Of a stretch of 7,530 nt of DNA, positions 1 to 5,477 are shown piece after piece. The stretch spans positions 1-7,530 of the forward strand of contig CALIEE010000029.1 of assembly GCA_938022485.1 (NCBI GenBank), given 5' to 3'. Origin of the DNA: an uncultured bacterium (GTDB taxonomy: Bacteria > Bdellovibrionota_C > UBA2361 > SZUA-149 > CALKYB01). Within the stretch, counting starts at the first letter, position 1, and every line of letters begins with the position of its first letter. The notes under the pieces were generated by a model. That model did not search any database. It was given only the letters and a program-made list of their open reading frames with translations, and was not told where the DNA came from. The position numbers were made by a program, and so were the translations under genes.

Positions 1-430
1 CAATAATTCCCACTACGACTTCATCAGAGCCGGTGGTCACTTGCCAAGCATCGAACAGGTCGAGATCAATATCGTTGTCTTGTTCTTGGTTGGGCCATTG
101 AGATGATAGCAATGGGTCGTTTGGTGTGTTTACGGAAGTTAGTTGATAGTTAGGTTCTATGTAGTCAACAAGTCCGCTGGCTATAAGATTTTTGGCTACA
201 TTCTCATCTAGGTTGCCTTCGCAAAATAGGGAGCCAGATAGTTTATTTTCCTTTTTGATATTCAGGCCAAGCTGCTCGTTTAATTTTTCTAAGGCTTGGT
301 TGGACACGGGAGCTGAGAATCTTACGAGAAATTGATTTTTTATGGCCTTTTCCTCGGCGAGGAGATTGCTGCTAACAAGCAACGCCGTCAAAAAGAACAA
401 TTGAACCTTCTTTAAAACTTTAAAAAACAT
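1..430 (-). CDS. Subtilisin-like (S8) secreted serine protease, N-terminal fragment
   Basis: Reading leftwards from ATG at 430 gives an open frame of 143 residues that leaves the window at position 1. Residues 1-25 form a signal peptide: lysines at 4, 7 and 8, a hydrophobic core LFFLTALLV, and a likely signal peptidase I site after LLA. Residues about 30-97 look like an inhibitor/chaperone prodomain (QFLVRFSAPVS to DYIEPNYQL). The motif NDPLLSSQW (104-112) and then DAWQVTTGSDEVVVGII (128-143) match the start of the S8 catalytic domain, where VVVGII directly precedes the catalytic Asp (DTG/DSG). The last visible base is G, consistent with an Asp codon. The enzyme would be exported and self-processed. 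The catalytic triad itself lies outside the window, so activity is not shown. The Shine-Dalgarno (GAGAG) is weak. There is no better in-frame start nearby. Confidence 0.86.
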   Translation of the reverse strand, partial: MFFKVLKKVQLFFLTALLVSSNLLAEEKAIKNQFLVRFSAPVSNQALEKLNEQLGLNIKKENKLSGSLFCEGNLDENVAKNLIASGLVDYIEPNYQLTSVNTPNDPLLSSQWPNQEQDNDIDLDLFDAWQVTTGSDEVVVGII

Positions 431-508
431 ACTCTCGTTTCCGATTATTGTTTAACCTACAAAATGGAAGCCGAGAGCAAAATGAGGCTTTCGGATGTCC
501 ATAGGTGT

Positions 509-532
509 TTATCGGACAGAACTGGCCGATAA
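509..532. promoter_or_regulatory. Operator-like 24-bp imperfect palindrome
   Basis: The arms 509-519 (TTATCGGACAG) and 522-532 (CTGGCCGATAA) are inverted repeats, 10 of 11 positions matching, around a central AA. The only mismatch is A516 against G525. It lies about 80-100 bp upstream of the protease start on the minus strand. Neither side has a T-run, so it is a poor intrinsic terminator. The compact dyad better fits a binding site for a dimeric regulator, although a hairpin in a long protease leader is possible. No binding protein can be named. Confidence 0.45.
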
Positions 533-640
533 CTTTAATCGTAACCGAGTAAAATAGTAGTAAATATAGCTAACTAGCCGTAATAAGAGATCGGCGAAGG
601 AGTTTAGTAGATCAAACCGTTCTTAGCAGGCAACTAAGCA

Positions 641-677
641 AAAGCAAGCCACTAAACCAAAAGGTTCAGTGGCAAGC
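641..677 (-). terminator. Rho-independent terminator after the cold-shock gene
   Basis: On the minus strand the stem GCCACTGAACC (673-663) pairs with GGTTTAGTGGC (658-648) over a TTTT loop. All 11 positions pair if one G-U wobble is allowed. The wobble is good only on the minus-strand transcript (A-C on the plus strand), which supports the orientation. The stem is followed by the U-rich but interrupted sequence TTGCTTTTGC. It begins about 50 nt past the cold-shock stop codon. The rest of 431-725 has no supportable gene. Confidence 0.7.
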
Positions 678-725
678 AGCTTCAAAGCTGGTGGTAGGTT
701 CCTTTAATTTAAAATTGAGGAAAGC

Positions 726-1088
726 CTATTCAGCAGGTTTTGGTTGAGCTGGAGTAGCATCTGTGGCGACGCTAATTCCGTTTGGTTCTGGAGTAGGTTG
801 TTGAGCTTCTACTTCCACACTTAGTGATGACTCGGCAGGGGCATTATCTCCCTCTTTTTCACCTTCTGATGCGGGAGCGTTGACTCTACTAACCCTTGAG
901 GCATTAAGGCCCTTGTCTCCCTCACGAAGTTCGTACTCTACTGGTTCACCGTCTTTCAGTGTTTTAAAACCATCTTGGTCAATCACTGAATAGTGTACGA
1001 AAACATCCTGCCCAGACTCGTGTTCGATGAACCCAAAGCCCTTAGCATCATTGAACCACTTTACTACTCCCTGCAATACCTGCCCCAT
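726..1088 (-). CDS. Cold-shock-domain protein with acidic Pro/Ala-rich tail
   Basis: This encodes a 120-residue protein. Residues 1-70 are a cold-shock domain (OB fold) that binds single-stranded RNA or DNA. It carries the RNP1-type motif KGFGFI (16-21), the RNP2-type motif DVFVH (28-32) and the aromatic residues W11, F12, F18, F20, F30 and H32 of the nucleic-acid surface. Typical bacterial CspA proteins stop near residue 70. Here a further 50 residues follow, containing 8 Pro, 9 Ala and 10 acidic residues but only 2 Lys, and probably disordered. The frame is open upstream to an ATG at 1166, but I choose ATG 1088 because GGGAG lies 7 nt in front and the family's conserved sequence begins there (GVVKWFN). 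The 26 extra residues do not resemble the family. The role is probably RNA chaperone or translation/transcription modulation. The gene is monocistronic, with its own terminator. Confidence 0.93.
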   Translation of the reverse strand: MGQVLQGVVKWFNDAKGFGFIEHESGQDVFVHYSVIDQDGFKTLKDGEPVEYELREGDKGLNASRVSRVNAPASEGEKEGDNAPAESSLSVEVEAQQPTPEPNGISVATDATPAQPKPAE

Positions 1089-1095
1089 TTTTAAA

Positions 1096-1100
1096 CTCCC
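1096..1100 (-). promoter_or_regulatory. Ribosome binding site of the cold-shock gene
   Basis: GGGAG on the minus strand lies 7 nt before ATG 1088. It decides between this start and the longer open frame beginning at 1166, for which no comparable site is seen. Confidence 0.65.
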
Positions 1101-1167
1101 GACTTCAATTTTATTATGTTTCACCCTCAGCTGATAACCGTTACAACGTGCCAGAGAATGTGGCAAG

Positions 1168-1196
1168 GATATATATTAATAGAGCGATGGGGTAAA
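1168..1196 (-). promoter_or_regulatory. Weak candidate promoter for the cold-shock gene
   Basis: On the minus strand, TTTACC (1196-1191) and TATATC (1173-1168) are separated by 17 bp. Each matches 4 of 6 sigma-70 consensus bases. It would give an untranslated leader of roughly 70 nt. The region is AT-rich, so chance matches are likely. In the same divergent spacer (1089-1334) a plus-strand TATGAT at 1233-1238 could be a -10 box for the kinase gene, but I see no convincing -35 box for it. Confidence 0.25.
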
Positions 1197-1263
1197 CTTG
1201 CCTGGTAGTTTTAGTTTATATACTTACATGGATATGATAAGAAATATTTTAATTTGGGAGTTA

Positions 1264-1323
1264 ATGTCCGTAAACAACCTTCGGTTTGGACTACATTCTT
1301 TTCTGACAAAATTAATTAATTAA
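1264..1323 (+). CDS. Possible 19-residue leader peptide before the kinase gene
   Basis: ATG at 1264 is preceded by GGGAG (1256-1260, spacing only 3 nt). It opens a short frame, MSVNNLRFGLHSFLTKLIN, ending with TAA at 1321-1323, 11 nt before the kinase ATG. The kinase start itself lacks a recognisable Shine-Dalgarno, so translation of this peptide could deliver ribosomes to it. There is no homology or codon evidence, and a frame of this length arises easily by chance. Confidence 0.22.
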   Translation: MSVNNLRFGLHSFLTKLIN

Positions 1324-1334
1324 CTTGGGTCTGG

Positions 1335-2816
1335 ATGGAGAAACATAAAAATAGCGAAGTTTTTGAGCTGGCCCTACAGTTCGCTCCCAATGCAGTTTTA
1401 ATTTGCGAGTCTAATGGAAGGATTGTTTCCGCAAATGAAAAGTTTGCTGAATTGACAGGTGTGAGCCTGGGTTTAGTCGTCGATGGAAACATCAATGATT
1501 TTTTTCCAGTTAAGCAAGAGATCTCTGGCGAAGGGGTTTTTCAACTGAAGCCATGTTCGGAGGAGATTTCGGGGGAAAGCTATTTATTCCGTGTTCGAAA
1601 TTTAGGAGAGCAGTCAAGCCCCTTGGCCGTAGCTTATTTCATTAGCGATGCTGATGGTCCGATGGCAGGTAACATGAATTGGAGAGAAGAGAAACTTGCT
1701 TCTCTTGGTACTCTTGCCGGAGAAATCTCACACGATCTTAATAATTTGCTCACTGGTATACTGGGTCATGTTTCGTATCTAAGGCTGTCTTTACCTGAGA
1801 AAGGAGATCACACCGAGTCCGTGTCAGCCATAGAGGAAGCAGCGAAAGGTGCAGCTCTAATGACCCAGCGTGTTCTTGAGTTTGCCAAAGGCGAGGAAGG
1901 CAAGTTCGGAGTCGTTAATCTGGCTTCTGTAGTTCGAACTGGAACTAACCTGTTGGAGGCAGCCCTTCCCAAGAATATTCAATTTAAAATATCAGGACTG
2001 GATCGAGATACGGCCATAGTTGGGGATGAGATAGCCTTATCCCAAATAGTAATGAACCTAGTGGTTAATGCCAGAGATGCTCTACCAGATGGAGGGGTGA
2101 TTGGGATTTCTCTTGATTCAATGACTTTTGAGTCTGCTCCTGCTGGAGTAAAGCCTGCGATAAAGCCAGGACATTACGCGGCTCTGACTATTTCTGATAA
2201 TGGCACCGGCATTGAAGAGAAAGTATTGGAAAAAATATTCGAGCCTTTCTTTACTACTAAAAGTGAGCGTGGAACTGGGCTGGGTCTTTCCACTGTAATT
2301 TCTATTGTAAGCAAACATGGTGGAGGTATCAGCTTAAGATCTAAGGTGGGTAAGGGAACAGATTTTATGATTTTGTTGCCGCTTCATCACGAATGCCAGG
2401 CTTCCGTTGAAGAGACTAAGGAAGAGATACCAACTGGCTCGGAGAATATTCTGATTGTGGATGATGAGGATACCGTTAGAACCGTTCTTCAGAGAAGTCT
2501 TGAGCTGTTGGGTTATAAAGTGGTTAGCGCCTCAGGAGGACACGAAGCTATAGAAGCCTTTCAAGGTGCTGGCGGTGACTTTGCTTTAGTTATTTTAGAT
2601 ATGATGATGCCGAAAATGGCCGGTGACGAGGTTTTCGAAAGACTCAAGGAAATTGATGCCGGAGTAGCGGTTTTAATAGCTTCTGGTTATTCCAGTGATG
2701 GGAAAACTAGAAAGATTTTAGATAATGGTGGTCTTGGCTTTATTCAAAAACCATTTGCTGTAGAAGACCTAGCGGTAGAAGTGAGAAGATGTATTGAGGA
2801 GAGCAAGAATGCTTGA
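1335..2816 (+). CDS. PAS-domain hybrid histidine kinase with C-terminal receiver
   Basis: This is a 493-residue soluble hybrid sensor kinase. Residues about 8-105 form a PAS-like input domain (APNAVLICESNGRIVSANEKF). About 120-185 is the HisKA dimerisation helix with phospho-acceptor H133 in ISHDLNN. About 195-350 is the ATP-binding HATPase domain: N box NLVVNARDAL (241-250), G1 box DNGTGI (288-293), F box FEPFF (302-306), G2 box GTGLGL (313-318). About 370-490 is a receiver with acidic pocket D376/D377, phospho-acceptor D422 in LDMMMP, switch S450 and K472. No transmembrane segment is seen, so a cytoplasmic signal is expected. There is no DNA-binding output domain, so the phosphate must pass to a separate Hpt or regulator, or the receiver modulates the kinase. 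ATG 1335 is the only start after the in-frame TAA at 1317, and it lacks a clear ribosome-binding site. The gene overlaps the next by 8 nt. Confidence 0.95.
   Translation: MEKHKNSEVFELALQFAPNAVLICESNGRIVSANEKFAELTGVSLGLVVDGNINDFFPVKQEISGEGVFQLKPCSEEISGESYLFRVRNLGEQSSPLAVAYFISDADGPMAGNMNWREEKLASLGTLAGEISHDLNNLLTGILGHVSYLRLSLPEKGDHTESVSAIEEAAKGAALMTQRVLEFAKGEEGKFGVVNLASVVRTGTNLLEAALPKNIQFKISGLDRDTAIVGDEIALSQIVMNLVVNARDALPDGGVIGISLDSMTFESAPAGVKPAIKPGHYAALTISDNGTGIEEKVLEKIFEPFFTTKSERGTGLGLSTVISIVSKHGGGISLRSKVGKGTDFMILLPLHHECQASVEETKEEIPTGSENILIVDDEDTVRTVLQRSLELLGYKVVSASGGHEAIEAFQGAGGDFALVILDMMMPKMAGDEVFERLKEIDAGVAVLIASGYSSDGKTRKILDNGGLGFIQKPFAVEDLAVEVRRCIEESKNA
2797..2801 (+). promoter_or_regulatory. 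Ribosome binding site of the dihydrouridine synthase gene
   Basis: AGGAG, inside the end of the kinase gene, lies 7 nt before ATG 2809. This favours ATG 2809 over the TTG at 2794, which would add five residues and lie upstream of the site. Confidence 0.7.
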
Positions 2817-3894
2817 GTCCACTTTGCCCAACCAGGGTTTTAAGCCTTTCGTTATTGGCGATAAGAAAATCAATGTGCCTCTTGCTCTGGCTCCTATGTC
2901 TGGGGTGACCAATTATTCTTTTCGTGAACTGATTGTGAGAACCAATCCTGGAGCGGTAGGGCTTGTAGTCTCCGAGTTTATAAGTGTTGAAGCTTTGACC
3001 AGACACAATCCACGATGTGTTCAGATGATGAGATATGGAGAAAAGCAGAGACCATTCTCAGTGCAGGTTTTTGGTTATGATATTCAACGTATGGCAGATG
3101 CTGCCAAAATGGCTGAGCAGGCTGGTGCTGACATAGTGGATATTAACTCCGGCTGTCCTGCACCTAAGGTGGTCAAGAAGGGCGGAGGCTGTGAATTAAT
3201 GAGGCAGCCTGAGCATTTGGCAAAAGCACTTTGCACCGTCAGGAAAGGAATTAGTATTCCTTTAACTCTCAAAATCAGAGCGGGTTGGGATAACGATCTT
3301 AGAAATGGTCTCGAGATTGCCAAGATAGCTGAGGCTGAGGGGATTTCAATGCTTGCGGTTCATGGTAGGACTAAGGCTGAAGGCTACAGAGGTCTGGCCG
3401 ACTGGAAGATAATCGAAGAAATTGCCTCGACATTGAAAATCCCAGTTATTGGTAGTGGAGATGTAACTTGTTTTCATTCTGCCAAGGAACGGTTTGCAAG
3501 CGGGGTGGCTGGCCTAATGATTGGACGAGCTGCTTTGAGTAATCCTTGGGTATTTTCCGAGGTAGCGGCTGGCTTTGAAGGTCGTAGTTATCAAGCTCCA
3601 GACTACTTGGCTACGGTTGATATTCTAGAAACCTACTTAGAACTGGTTCTAGAAGAAATGCCGGAGAAGGGAGCTATTGGAAAAATGAAGCAATTTGCTT
3701 CACAAGTAACTCGCAGAGTTCCTGGGTCGAAGATGGTTAGACATGCTCTGACTCGATCCCAAAGTCTAGATGAGTTCAGCGAAAAGCTAGAGGAGTGGAG
3801 AGAGTATCTTAGCCAGAAGCAGCAAGAAGGCGCTTTCCCTCCGCCGGGAAGTTCTAGGGAAGCAAACCCTCTTGCTAGGCAGAGTGCATGTTAA
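2809..3894 (+). CDS. dusB: tRNA-dihydrouridine synthase, DusB/NifR3-like
   Basis: This encodes a 361-residue flavoenzyme that reduces specific uridines in tRNA to dihydrouridine using FMN and NAD(P)H. The TIM-barrel hallmarks are in order: FMN-binding LAPMSGVT (27-34), the VQVFGYD strand (85-91), NSGCPAPKV (113-121) with the proton-donor Cys116, LKIRAGW (154-160) with FMN-contacting Lys155, HGRTK (185-189), GSGDV (215-219) and GLMIGRAALSNPW (235-247). A helical tRNA-binding domain follows (about 260-335). The last about 20 residues are a Pro/Ser-rich tail not expected from the core family. The DusB assignment rests on overall style. Subfamily and target position (U17 for E. coli DusB) are inferred. 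It overlaps the kinase gene by 8 nt and the ABC gene by 7 nt, so translational coupling is likely. Confidence 0.93.
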   Translation: MLESTLPNQGFKPFVIGDKKINVPLALAPMSGVTNYSFRELIVRTNPGAVGLVVSEFISVEALTRHNPRCVQMMRYGEKQRPFSVQVFGYDIQRMADAAKMAEQAGADIVDINSGCPAPKVVKKGGGCELMRQPEHLAKALCTVRKGISIPLTLKIRAGWDNDLRNGLEIAKIAEAEGISMLAVHGRTKAEGYRGLADWKIIEEIASTLKIPVIGSGDVTCFHSAKERFASGVAGLMIGRAALSNPWVFSEVAAGFEGRSYQAPDYLATVDILETYLELVLEEMPEKGAIGKMKQFASQVTRRVPGSKMVRHALTRSQSLDEFSEKLEEWREYLSQKQQEGAFPPPGSSREANPLARQSAC

Positions 3895-4613
3895 AAGTCT
3901 CCCGTATATGCAAAGGGTTTTCCTCTCAAGCTCTACTTAAAGGTGTATCTTTTGAACAATCCGAAGGAGAACTGATCGGTTTGATTGGCCCTAGTGGTCA
4001 AGGCAAGAGTGTTCTTTTGAAGATTATTGGTGGAATAATTGAAGCAGACAGTGGAACTGTTAAGTTTGAAGATCCACAGGGAGGGGCTAAGGATTTAAGC
4101 GAGTCTACGGGCTTTCTTTTTCAGAGTGGGGCTCTTTTTGACTCAAGAACGGTTCTTGAAAATACTATTTTTCCCTTGAGTCAATCTAGAGACTTCGATT
4201 ATGAAGAAGCTGCTAAGAAAGCTTACAACATACTTTCCGAGGTGGGCTTGTCTGCTCACATTAATAAATTACCTGGGCAGTTAAGTGGTGGAATGAGAAG
4301 ACGAGTGGCTTTAGCTCGAGCTTTGGTTAGTGATCCAGAACTCGTCTTACTAGACGACCCTACTGCTGGTTTGGATCCCGTGGCCGCTAATGTGACAATG
4401 GAACTAATTGAAAGCCTTCATCGAAAATTGAATAGTACAACTATTGTGGTTAGCCATGATCTTAGAAGGTTAGTTCCAAGGGTTGATCGGCTGCTCTGTC
4501 TCTTTGATGGTAAGATTGGCTTTGATGGCACTAGTAAGTCTTTAGTTCGAGAAGGCCCGACTGAGATAAAGGACTTTATTTCTACCCGTTATGACTTCGC
4601 TGAGGCTAGTTGA
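3888..4613 (+). CDS. MlaF/Mce-type ABC transporter ATPase
   Basis: This is a 241-residue ATP-binding subunit. Walker A is GPSGQGKS (34-41), Q-loop Q79, signature LSGGM (132-136), Walker B VLLDD (153-157), D-loop AGLDP (160-164) and switch His190. The Q-loop segment FQSGALFDSRTVLENTIFPL (78-97) is characteristic of MlaF-like ATPases, which with MlaE permease and MlaD/MCE proteins move phospholipids or other lipids between the inner and outer membrane. The residue after the Walker B Asp, normally the catalytic Glu, is Asp157 (codon GAC). No permease or MCE gene is adjacent, so partners must be elsewhere if it works in an Mla system. The start overlaps dusB by 7 nt with only a weak AGGCAG site, which suggests coupled translation. 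MlaF is the best family assignment, but the transported substrate cannot be told from the ATPase. Confidence 0.87.
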   Translation: MLKVSRICKGFSSQALLKGVSFEQSEGELIGLIGPSGQGKSVLLKIIGGIIEADSGTVKFEDPQGGAKDLSESTGFLFQSGALFDSRTVLENTIFPLSQSRDFDYEEAAKKAYNILSEVGLSAHINKLPGQLSGGMRRRVALARALVSDPELVLLDDPTAGLDPVAANVTMELIESLHRKLNSTTIVVSHDLRRLVPRVDRLLCLFDGKIGFDGTSKSLVREGPTEIKDFISTRYDFAEAS

Positions 4614-4619
4614 TCAAGG

Positions 4620-5423
4620 GTGTCTATTAAAAAACTAAAAGCACTGGAAGACCTTAGGGAAAGATTCTTAGATGGAATTGGAATTCCCGATGTTGGAGAG
4701 TTTAAACCCGATGATTTTCAGCTAGAGGCTATACAATCACTGGCGGATGGTAATGATACTTTGGTTGTAGCGCCAACTGGTGCCGGGAAGACCTATATCG
4801 CGGTTGAAGCCATTAAACTAATGCTGGAAGAACAGCGCAAGTCGATCTATACGGCTCCTCTTAAAGCCCTGTCTAACTCAAAGTATACGGAATTGAAGAA
4901 AAGATTTGAGCCAGAGTTTAGAGTTGGGCTTCTAACTGGGGATCGTAAGATAGATACGGATGCCGAGGTAGTGGTAGCGACCACTGAGATTTATCGTAAC
5001 GATCTATATAGCGGAGAGCAAAATTACTCTCTAGTGATTTTGGATGAGCTTCACTATCTAGCAGACCCCTCAAGAGGAGCGGTGTGGGAGGAGAGTATAA
5101 TTCTTTCTTCCAGAGAGAGTCGCCTTTTGATGTTGTCTGCTTCTGTCTCTAATGCTGAGTTTTTGGCAGATTGGATTTATTCAATTCGGGGAAGGGAAGT
5201 TAACATAATTCGAGTGACGGAGCGTCCAGTAGAATTGCGCTTGGGATTTCTTCACCCAGAGTTTGGAGTGATGCCTTTGCACGGTAAGAAGGGATCTGTT
5301 TTACCAGACATACAACGTTTTTATAACTCCTCTTCGTTTAAACGTGGGGGGAGAAAAGGACCTCGATTTTCAAAAGGGAAAGGTACAGGGAAAAACAGGA
5401 AGCATAGGAAGCGAAAGTCTTGA
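4620..5423 (+). CDS. Ski2-like DEXH RNA helicase, N-terminal (RecA1) part
   Basis: These 267 residues form the first RecA domain of a superfamily 2 Ski2/Mtr4/HelY-type helicase, which unwinds RNA with ATP. Visible motifs are Q-motif-like FQLEAI (33-38), Walker A APTGAGKT (51-58), motif Ia TAPLKALSNSKY (78-89), Ib LLTGD (104-108), motif II DELH (142-145) and motif III SAS (173-175), followed by ERPVELRLGFLHP (201-213). The last 27 residues are strongly basic (14 Lys/Arg) and end at TGA 5421-5423, where related proteins continue through a basic linker into RecA2. The missing second domain is encoded in the same frame just downstream. Alone this piece could bind but probably not cycle ATP productively. 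The start is GTG 4620, 6 nt after the ABC stop. An in-frame TGA at 4611 excludes anything longer, and no well-spaced Shine-Dalgarno is seen, so coupling is probable. Confidence 0.88.
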   Translation: MSIKKLKALEDLRERFLDGIGIPDVGEFKPDDFQLEAIQSLADGNDTLVVAPTGAGKTYIAVEAIKLMLEEQRKSIYTAPLKALSNSKYTELKKRFEPEFRVGLLTGDRKIDTDAEVVVATTEIYRNDLYSGEQNYSLVILDELHYLADPSRGAVWEESIILSSRESRLLMLSASVSNAEFLADWIYSIRGREVNIIRVTERPVELRLGFLHPEFGVMPLHGKKGSVLPDIQRFYNSSSFKRGGRKGPRFSKGKGTGKNRKHRKRKS

Positions 5424-5477
5424 TATTTTTTAAAGACATTTTTGGAAAGCATTGCCTCGAACTCTTGAAAGAATTTG

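Noticed and set aside
1089..1166. N-terminal extension of the cold-shock protein by 26 residues from ATG 1166
   Set aside because: The family sequence starts at ATG 1088, which has a GGGAG site at good spacing. The extension does not look like any Csp.
1310..1323. ATTAATTAATTAA run as a regulatory repeat
   Set aside because: It is a short low-complexity AT sequence. It is compatible with chance or a melting region and has no further support.
2794..2808. TTG start for the dihydrouridine synthase
   Set aside because: It lies upstream of the AGGAG site that correctly spaces ATG 2809.
2118..3323. Minus-strand open frames at 2118-2318, 2740-3006 and 3084-3323
   Set aside because: They lie wholly opposite the well-supported kinase and dusB genes, with no recognisable protein features.
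5426..5432. TTTTTTA as a programmed -1 slippery site
   Set aside because: It lies downstream of the TGA at 5421, so ribosomes in the helicase frame would stop before reaching it.
5421..5468. UGA recoding (Sec, Trp or Gly) to read through the helicase
   Set aside because: TGA is a normal terminator of neighbouring genes here, TGG encodes Trp throughout, and the linker position offers no reason for selenocysteine.
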